A stretch of DNA of 64,000 bases from Actinomycetes bacterium (lineage in GTDB: Bacteria > Actinomycetota > Coriobacteriia > Anaerosomatales > JAGXFU01): contig JAGXFU010000016.1 of NCBI GenBank assembly GCA_024637115.1, positions 1-64,000 on the forward strand. The letters are read 5' to 3'. Shown one piece after another: positions 58,749 through 64,000 of this stretch. A model generated the notes under the pieces. The model searched no databases. It saw nothing but the letters and a program-made list of their open reading frames with translations, and was not told where the DNA came from. The position numbers and the translations under genes were made by a program. How positions within the stretch are numbered: position 1 is the first letter of the stretch; the number at the start of each line of letters is the position of its first letter.

Positions 58749-60218
58749 GTGACTGAACAGGTAAGAGTTCGATTCGCTCCGAGTCCCACCGGTCATCTTC
58801 ACATCGGCGGCGCCCGTACAGCCATCTACAACTGGGCCTTTGCACGTAGGCACGGCGGAGCGTTCGTGCTGCGCATCGATGACACCGATCAGGAGCGGTC
58901 CACCACTGAGAACACTGAGGCGATCTTGCGGGCCATGCGCTGGCTCGGTCTCGACTGGGATGAAGGCCCCGACAGGCCGGGCGATGTCGGACCCTACTAT
59001 CAGTCTGAGCGCTACGACCTCTATGCGGAGTCACTTGAGGTCCTCAAAGCCAACGGCGGAGCCTATCCCTGCTTCTGCACCCCCGATGAGCTCACTGCAA
59101 AGCGCGAGGCAGCACGGGTCAAGGGAGGCTTCTCCGGATATGACAGAACCTGCCGAGGAATCGACCCTGCAGCAGCCTCATCACGCATTGACGCAGGTGA
59201 ACCCCATGTATGGCGGGTCGCAGTACCTCAGGACCGTGGGGACATCACTATCGAGGATGCGATCCGAGGCACGGTGACGTGGAGCGGAGAATCCGTGGAC
59301 GATTTCATTCTCGCGCGGACCGACGGCACACCCACTTACATGTTCGCTACCGTCGTTGACGACTGGAAGATGGGGATGACTCACATCATCCGCGGAGACG
59401 ATCATCTCTCAAACACCCCGCGTCAGATCATGGTGTTTGAGGCACTCGATGCCCCAGTGCCGATCTTTGCGCACATGGGACTGATCCACGGGCCGGATGG
59501 CAAGCGGCTCTCAAAGCGTCATGGTGCCACTTCGGTCGAAGCGTACCGCGACGAGGGAGTCCTCTCTGCCGCGCTTCTGAACTATCTTTCACTTCTGGGC
59601 TGGTCTCTTGATGACACGACCAATGTCTTCGATGCCGATACCCTGACCTCGCGCTTCGATCTGAGTCGCGTGTCAAGCAATCCGGCCGTATGGGACAAGG
59701 AGAAGCTCGAGTGGATGAACGGCGTCTATATCCGCGAGATGTCTGACGGCGAATTCGTGGACGCAATGCTTCCCTGGCTTGAATCCGAGTCCCTTATCGC
59801 AGCCGATGCGATTCCCGCTCGCCGTGAATGGCTCGAGAAACTGGCGCCCCTGGTATCTGAACGCACCAAGTACTTCACAGAAATCGTGCCTATGGTTCGA
59901 TTCCTCTTTGCTGACGATCTGCAGATCGATGAGACGTCACGAGCCAAGGCGCTCTCGAAAGAAGGTTCCGGACGTTCTCTTGCCGCAGCTGTGGAGAAGA
60001 TCGAAGCGCTCGATACCTTCGACGTGGCGCACATCGAAAGCGCCCTACGAGAAGTACCTGCTGAGGTCGCAGTCAAGCCCAAGATCGCATTCCAGGCGGT
60101 TCGCGTGGCAGTCACGGGAAACGTCGTGAGTCTTCCCTTGTTCGAATCGATAGAGTTACTGGGCAAGGACACGGCAGTCGACCGAATGCGCTCCGCTGTC
60201 AGCCTGTCCGAGGAGTAG
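58749..60218 (+). CDS. gltX: glutamyl-tRNA synthetase
   Basis: VRVRFAPSPTGHLHIGGARTAIYNWAFAR, KRLSKRHGA; GTG start at 58749. Confidence 0.97.
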   Translation: MTEQVRVRFAPSPTGHLHIGGARTAIYNWAFARRHGGAFVLRIDDTDQERSTTENTEAILRAMRWLGLDWDEGPDRPGDVGPYYQSERYDLYAESLEVLKANGGAYPCFCTPDELTAKREAARVKGGFSGYDRTCRGIDPAAASSRIDAGEPHVWRVAVPQDRGDITIEDAIRGTVTWSGESVDDFILARTDGTPTYMFATVVDDWKMGMTHIIRGDDHLSNTPRQIMVFEALDAPVPIFAHMGLIHGPDGKRLSKRHGATSVEAYRDEGVLSAALLNYLSLLGWSLDDTTNVFDADTLTSRFDLSRVSSNPAVWDKEKLEWMNGVYIREMSDGEFVDAMLPWLESESLIAADAIPARREWLEKLAPLVSERTKYFTEIVPMVRFLFADDLQIDETSRAKALSKEGSGRSLAAAVEKIEALDTFDVAHIESALREVPAEVAVKPKIAFQAVRVAVTGNVVSLPLFESIELLGKDTAVDRMRSAVSLSEE

Positions 60219-60230
60219 TCGGTATTCGGG

Positions 60231-60259
60231 TTGACACCCGCGAGAAGCGCAGGTAGCAT
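60231..60259 (+). promoter_or_regulatory. promoter for tRNA-Gln/tRNA-Glu (TTGACA-N17-TAGCAT)
   Basis: consensus -35 and near-consensus -10 just after gltX. Confidence 0.75.
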
Positions 60260-60293
60260 ACCTACTCGCGCCCGATTGGGGCGTGTATGGCAC

Positions 60294-60369
60294 TGGGGTA
60301 TGGTGTAACTGGCAACACGTCGGATTCTGGTTCCGAAGAGTCTAGGTTCGAGCCCTAGTACCCCAGCCA
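60294..60369 (+). tRNA. tRNA-Gln (anticodon CUG), CCA encoded
   Basis: TGGGGTATGGTGTAACTGGCAACACGTCGGATTCTGGTTCCGAAGAGTCTAGGTTCGAGCCCTAGTACCCCAGCCA folds as cloverleaf. Confidence 0.95.
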
Positions 60370-60373
60370 GCAT

Positions 60374-60449
60374 GGCCCGTTCGTCTAGCGGCCTAGGACA
60401 CCGCCCTCTCAAGGCGGAGGCACGGGTTCGAACCCCGTACGGGCTACCA
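60374..60449 (+). tRNA. tRNA-Glu (anticodon CUC), CCA encoded
   Basis: GGCCCGTTCGTCTAGCGGCCTAGGACACCGCCCTCTCAAGGCGGAGGCACGGGTTCGAACCCCGTACGGGCTACCA. Confidence 0.95.
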
Positions 60450-60460
60450 GCATTACCACT

Positions 60461-60490
60461 ACAAGACCGCCGAGATTGGCGGTCTTGTTG
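60461..60490 (+). terminator. intrinsic terminator after tRNA-Glu
   Basis: ACAAGACCGCC-gagatt-GGCGGTCTTGT. Confidence 0.8.
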
Positions 60491-60528
60491 CATATCAGGA
60501 CTCGACGACTCGCGCTACAATGACATCG

Positions 60529-60870
60529 GAGTGGGTTGGGCGGCCGCGCTGCCTTAGGGTGGTGAGGAAAGTCCGGACTCCACAGGGCAGGGTGCCTGCT
60601 AACGGCAGGGCGCGGTGACGCGACGGAAAGTGCCACAGAAAAGAAGACTCCCCCGCTCTCGAGCGGGAGAAAAGCTGAAACGGTGCGGTAAGAGCGCACC
60701 AGCGTCATGGCAACATGGCGGCTTGGTAAACCCCACCCGGAGCAAGGGCGCATAGGAGCGGCTAAGATCGGCCCGATCGACGCTCGGGTATGCCCGCGAG
60801 AGGCCACTGGCGACAGTGGTCCCAGATAGATGGTCGTCCACGACAGGATCCGGCTTACAGACCCACTCCA
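60529..60870 (+). ncRNA. rnpB: RNase P RNA (bacterial class A)
   Basis: GAGGAAAGTCCGGACTCCACAGGGCAGGGTGCC ... GGTAAACCCCACC ... AGATAGATGGTCGTCC ... GGCTTACAGACCCACTCC conserved blocks. Confidence 0.96.
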
Positions 60871-60881
60871 TATGCAACTGA

Positions 60882-60910
60882 AGAAGGCGGCCCTAGTAGG
60901 GCCGCCTTCT
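60882..60910. terminator. convergent terminator hairpin between rnpB and surface protein gene
   Basis: AGAAGGCGGCCCTAGTAGGGCCGCCTTCT, long GC-rich stem. Confidence 0.75.
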
Positions 60911-60933
60911 GAATTCCACCATGTGGTTCGCTT

Positions 60934-62469
60934 CTAGCGGGGAACCACTGTGACTGCGTTGGGGGCGATGCGGATGATCTCGTAGTCACGAATCGTGGTT
61001 GATCCATACCCGCTGCTGGTCGTATTCCCCGCCGTATCGGTCAGAACGACTTTGTAGCGGAAGGTTCCGACGTCCACGACGCCCTCCTCGTCCGCCCCAT
61101 CCCACACAAGACTGCGGGTACCGGCAGAAAAGGTCTTGCCTATGTGTCTGATCCGCGCACCGCTGGAGTTATAGATGTAGAGGTGAGCTGACACAGACTC
61201 ATTGGTCGTGAAACGAACACTCATCGTGTCCTTGTATCCATCTTGGAGAACTGGATAGAAGGGATCAGGGGTGTCATACATGCCGGTCAGTGACGGTGCG
61301 TTCTTGTCGAGCGTGAAAGAGCGCGTCGTCTGAACCTGGCGACCATACATGTCCTTCACAACGACTTTCAGTGTACGAGTACCGTTTGCGAAGGCGGACA
61401 TATTCTTGGTCAACGAGTACGGTGACGTTGACGTAGTTCCGATGAGCACCCCGTCAACGTAGTACTTGACCCACTGAAGACCGGCTTCATCAAATGCGTT
61501 CACCTTGAACGTGGAGTTCCGCGGCATCCTCTCGCCAGCAGCCGGTACGGTGACCGAAACAGTCGGCGTGTCGGGATCTGAGTAATAGTACGTGCGCGCC
61601 TTGGCGGATTCATTCAACGCGCGATCTATGACAATCAGATCAACTGCGTGCTTTCCTCCAGGCAAGTCCTCCAGAGTGAGCGAGTTGTAGAAACTCGAAC
61701 CACCTGTTAGCAGGCCCGTCTTGTCTTTGCCATCAACTAGAATTCGGAAGTAGATGCTGCCGGACAGTGCGTCGTACTTCTTGTCCTCCCACGTCAGATG
61801 CATTCGTCTGGTGGGGAACCACTTACTCGTAGATCCTACGTACGAAATCGATGGCCGAGAGACCAGTTTCGACACGGGAAGCGGAGCAGTCAGATCGATG
61901 TTGATCGGTATGTGATGTGTCTTCGACAACTTGTGCTCAGCAGGGGTCGCCCCGGGGAGCTCCCATGCCAGATGCATGTACCAGTGTCCCTCATACGGCA
62001 AACGCATTCCGGGCTCCCAATACGCCCAACCACCAGGGGGCGCATCAAAATTGTAGACGTCAAGAATGTTAACGATGCCCAACTCGAAACTCGTGCCCTC
62101 GCGGCGCATGGAGTGGTAGTACGAAGGAACAGCCGTTACCGTCATGTCGGTGGAAGGATTGCGGTCAATCAAATAGTAGAATCCGCCGATCGGGCTGTTC
62201 GGATCGGGATCTGTGAACGTGAACTGCGGCATAAGGGACTTGCCCCAGTTCTGCCGCGGAGCCGACATCGGGAACAGCGGACTGATGTCGTCAGGATGTG
62301 GAAACTCAAGCGCATCGCCGTAAACACCAGAGTCATAGGACGGATTGGTGGTCGACGTACCGTATGGGTCATCATCCACACCTGCGAATGCCACGCCCGG
62401 CACAACCGCGGAAAGCATGGCAGTAGACAGAAGGATGCATGCGACTCTACTACGAACACTGGTGAACAT
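60934..62469 (-). CDS. secreted multi-domain Ig-like/FlgD-Ig-type surface protein
   Basis: signal peptide MFTSVRSRVACILLSTAMLSAVVPGVAFA; beta-sandwich-like repeats; C-term FlgD-like IYNSSGARIRHIG..LVWDGADEEGVVDVGTFRYKVVLTD. Confidence 0.75.
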   Translation of the reverse strand: MFTSVRSRVACILLSTAMLSAVVPGVAFAGVDDDPYGTSTTNPSYDSGVYGDALEFPHPDDISPLFPMSAPRQNWGKSLMPQFTFTDPDPNSPIGGFYYLIDRNPSTDMTVTAVPSYYHSMRREGTSFELGIVNILDVYNFDAPPGGWAYWEPGMRLPYEGHWYMHLAWELPGATPAEHKLSKTHHIPINIDLTAPLPVSKLVSRPSISYVGSTSKWFPTRRMHLTWEDKKYDALSGSIYFRILVDGKDKTGLLTGGSSFYNSLTLEDLPGGKHAVDLIVIDRALNESAKARTYYYSDPDTPTVSVTVPAAGERMPRNSTFKVNAFDEAGLQWVKYYVDGVLIGTTSTSPYSLTKNMSAFANGTRTLKVVVKDMYGRQVQTTRSFTLDKNAPSLTGMYDTPDPFYPVLQDGYKDTMSVRFTTNESVSAHLYIYNSSGARIRHIGKTFSAGTRSLVWDGADEEGVVDVGTFRYKVVLTDTAGNTTSSGYGSTTIRDYEIIRIAPNAVTVVPR

Positions 62470-62575
62470 CGTGTTCCCCCGTTCATTACTACGATTCGTC
62501 TGCGATGTACGTGAAGATAATACATCAACTCCTGTATCGGTCGCGAGTGCCAACCGCTTGAACCCGATCCAGGGG

Positions 62576-64000
62576 TTAGAGTCCTACAACGCGCTGACGC
62601 ACCGCATCGGCGAGTGCGTGACCGTCGAGAGACGGGAGGCGTATATATTCGGCGCCTGCGGCGCGGGCAATCTCCCTTGCTGCACTCGCGCCACTCGCCG
62701 ACCCTGTATCGAGAACGCATGCGTGAAGCGCTGAGGCCCGCACACGTGCCGCCAAGGCTCTGGCGTCCTCAGATCCGAGTCCTCCATCGAGGCCCACATT
62801 AGCGCGACCATCTGTCACAAGTACCAACCAAGGCAATACATCCGGGTTACGTTTGGTCTCAGATTCAAGCAACTCCAGTGCTCGCAAGAGACCGGCCGCA
62901 AGAGGAGTAGCGCCACCGGTGGGTAGCGAGCGCAGTTTGAGTTGCGCGAGCTCAACGCTTGCGGTGGGCGCAAGTATCACTTCGGCATCGTCGCCTCGAA
63001 ACGAGACGAGCCCGACCCTGTCTCGTCGTTGATACGCATCGACCAGCAACTCGAGGATCGCAGACTTGGCGGCGGTCATGCGGTCGGCGGCCCCCATCGA
63101 GCCGCTCCCATCAACACAGAATACTATCGTGGCCCCTACCCTGCGTTTGCGTATCTTTGTGTGGATATCCTGGACCCTCACATTGAGGGCCATATCGCCG
63201 TCACGAGCCGTCTGGAAAGGTGCGGCGGCTCGCAGTGTTGCATCAAGAGCAACGTCGGTTGTGGAACCCGCCTTTGCCGGTTCAGCTCGAGAATATCGCC
63301 CACGATTGTCCGCAGCCACACTTTCGTGCCGTCGCCCGCTGATTCTGCGTCGTGCACTGTCCAGGGTATGCGCCAGGTCAGCCTCGACCGATCTGTGTGA
63401 TTCTTCGCCCGGCTCCGAGTCAATGACCTGCGTGACCGTTGCCGCATTTTCGCCCGAGGCGGGCGATTCACTCGGTGGGCTTTCTGGACCGGACTCAGGC
63501 TCTGCGTCTCCTGAACCGAAGCTCTGTTCGATAAGCGACCGCACACGCTCCTCGTCATAGACTTCGTCATGAAACGGCGTGCGACGCAGTCTGTGCGCGA
63601 ATACAAGCGGAGCGACCAGTTCAAGCTCGCGAGCGGTGACCGCTGGTAGGCCCTCAAGCGCTGTAAGAGCGACTGCAGCTCGGACAAGTGTGAGGTCAGC
63701 GCGATGCCCATCCACGCCCATCTCAGCGCACATTCGCGCAACCGCAGTCAGGAACTCATCGGAAACGACCACCGAAGGAAGGCGCAAACGGGCGTGCTTG
63801 AGCTTGACCTGCAACTCATCTTCGGAATCGACCCACTCTCGCATGAACCCGCCGGGGTCATCATCAAAGGAGCGTCGCCGTTTGAGAATGTCCACTCGAA
63901 GGTCTGGATCTCGTTCGCCGCGAACGTCTACACATAGGCCGAAGCGATCAAGGAGCTGTGGGCGGACGTCGCCTTCTTCAGGATTCATCGTTCCAATCAG
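62576..64000 (-). CDS. magnesium-chelatase-type AAA+ (ChlI-like) and VWA (ChlD-like) fusion, C-terminal part (runs off window end)
   Basis: LIGTMNPEEGDVRPQLLDRFGLCVDV at window edge; acidic linker; VWA with MIDAS DGSGSMG. Confidence 0.85.
   Translation of the reverse strand: MIGTMNPEEGDVRPQLLDRFGLCVDVRGERDPDLRVDILKRRRSFDDDPGGFMREWVDSEDELQVKLKHARLRLPSVVVSDEFLTAVARMCAEMGVDGHRADLTLVRAAVALTALEGLPAVTARELELVAPLVFAHRLRRTPFHDEVYDEERVRSLIEQSFGSGDAEPESGPESPPSESPASGENAATVTQVIDSEPGEESHRSVEADLAHTLDSARRRISGRRHESVAADNRGRYSRAEPAKAGSTTDVALDATLRAAAPFQTARDGDMALNVRVQDIHTKIRKRRVGATIVFCVDGSGSMGAADRMTAAKSAILELLVDAYQRRDRVGLVSFRGDDAEVILAPTASVELAQLKLRSLPTGGATPLAAGLLRALELLESETKRNPDVLPWLVLVTDGRANVGLDGGLGSEDARALAARVRASALHACVLDTGSASGASAAREIARAAGAEYIRLPSLDGHALADAVRQRVVGL

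Noticed and set aside
59726-60493. 255-aa minus-strand ORF across gltX end and tRNAs
   Set aside because: Antisense to gltX and reads through two tRNA genes
60409-60877. Minus-strand ORFs (132 aa, 92 aa) after the tRNAs
   Set aside because: They overlap tRNA-Glu and the rnpB RNA; non-coding RNA explains the sequence
1-64000. CRISPR arrays, transposons, rRNA genes, toxin-antitoxin or biosynthetic clusters
   Set aside because: No regularly spaced repeats, transposase-like proteins, rRNA sequence or related domains recognised

Overview
This 64 kb window comes from a high-GC bacterial chromosome. Gene content (WhiG-type sigma next to rpsB, FabK-type enoyl reductases, signal peptidases around rplS/trmD) suggests a deep-branching, probably anaerobic Actinobacteriota; that is an inference. 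Almost everything is a minus-strand core-genome block: ispG-rseP-dxr-cdsA-uppS-frr-pyrH-tsf-rpsB / response regulator / WhiG-like sigma-xerC-trmFO-dprA-comM-yraN-rnhB-lepB-rplS-lepB-trmD-rimM-khpA-rpsP / ffh-lepB-ftsY-smc-rnc-fabF-fabK-acpP-fabG-fabD-fabK-fabH-plsX / DRTGG protein and ADP-forming acetate-CoA ligase / rpmF-DUF177-coaD-rsmD-recG-degV-fakA-asp23. Then come an HD-GYP protein, TPP-riboswitch thiT-thiN, M23 and PASTA envelope genes, glpX, rsmB-fmt-def-priA, and SAM-riboswitch metK. The plus strand carries rpmB, an FmdB-like gene, gltX, tRNA-Gln, tRNA-Glu and rnpB. I found no CRISPR array, prophage, transposon or defense island. The observations most worth following up are: (i) mutually exclusive hairpin architectures around rpsB and on both sides of acpP; (ii) a PASTA protein whose C-terminal domain looks like a zinc-ligand-less amidase_3, next to an apparently intact M23 peptidase; (iii) a stand-alone BioD-like/DRTGG protein (the N-terminal half of long Pta) coupled to ADP-forming acetate-CoA ligase and inserted into the rpmF-plsX region; (iv) a response regulator with a C-terminal zinc ribbon beside the WhiG-like sigma gene; (v) three intact type I signal peptidase genes within 6 kb.
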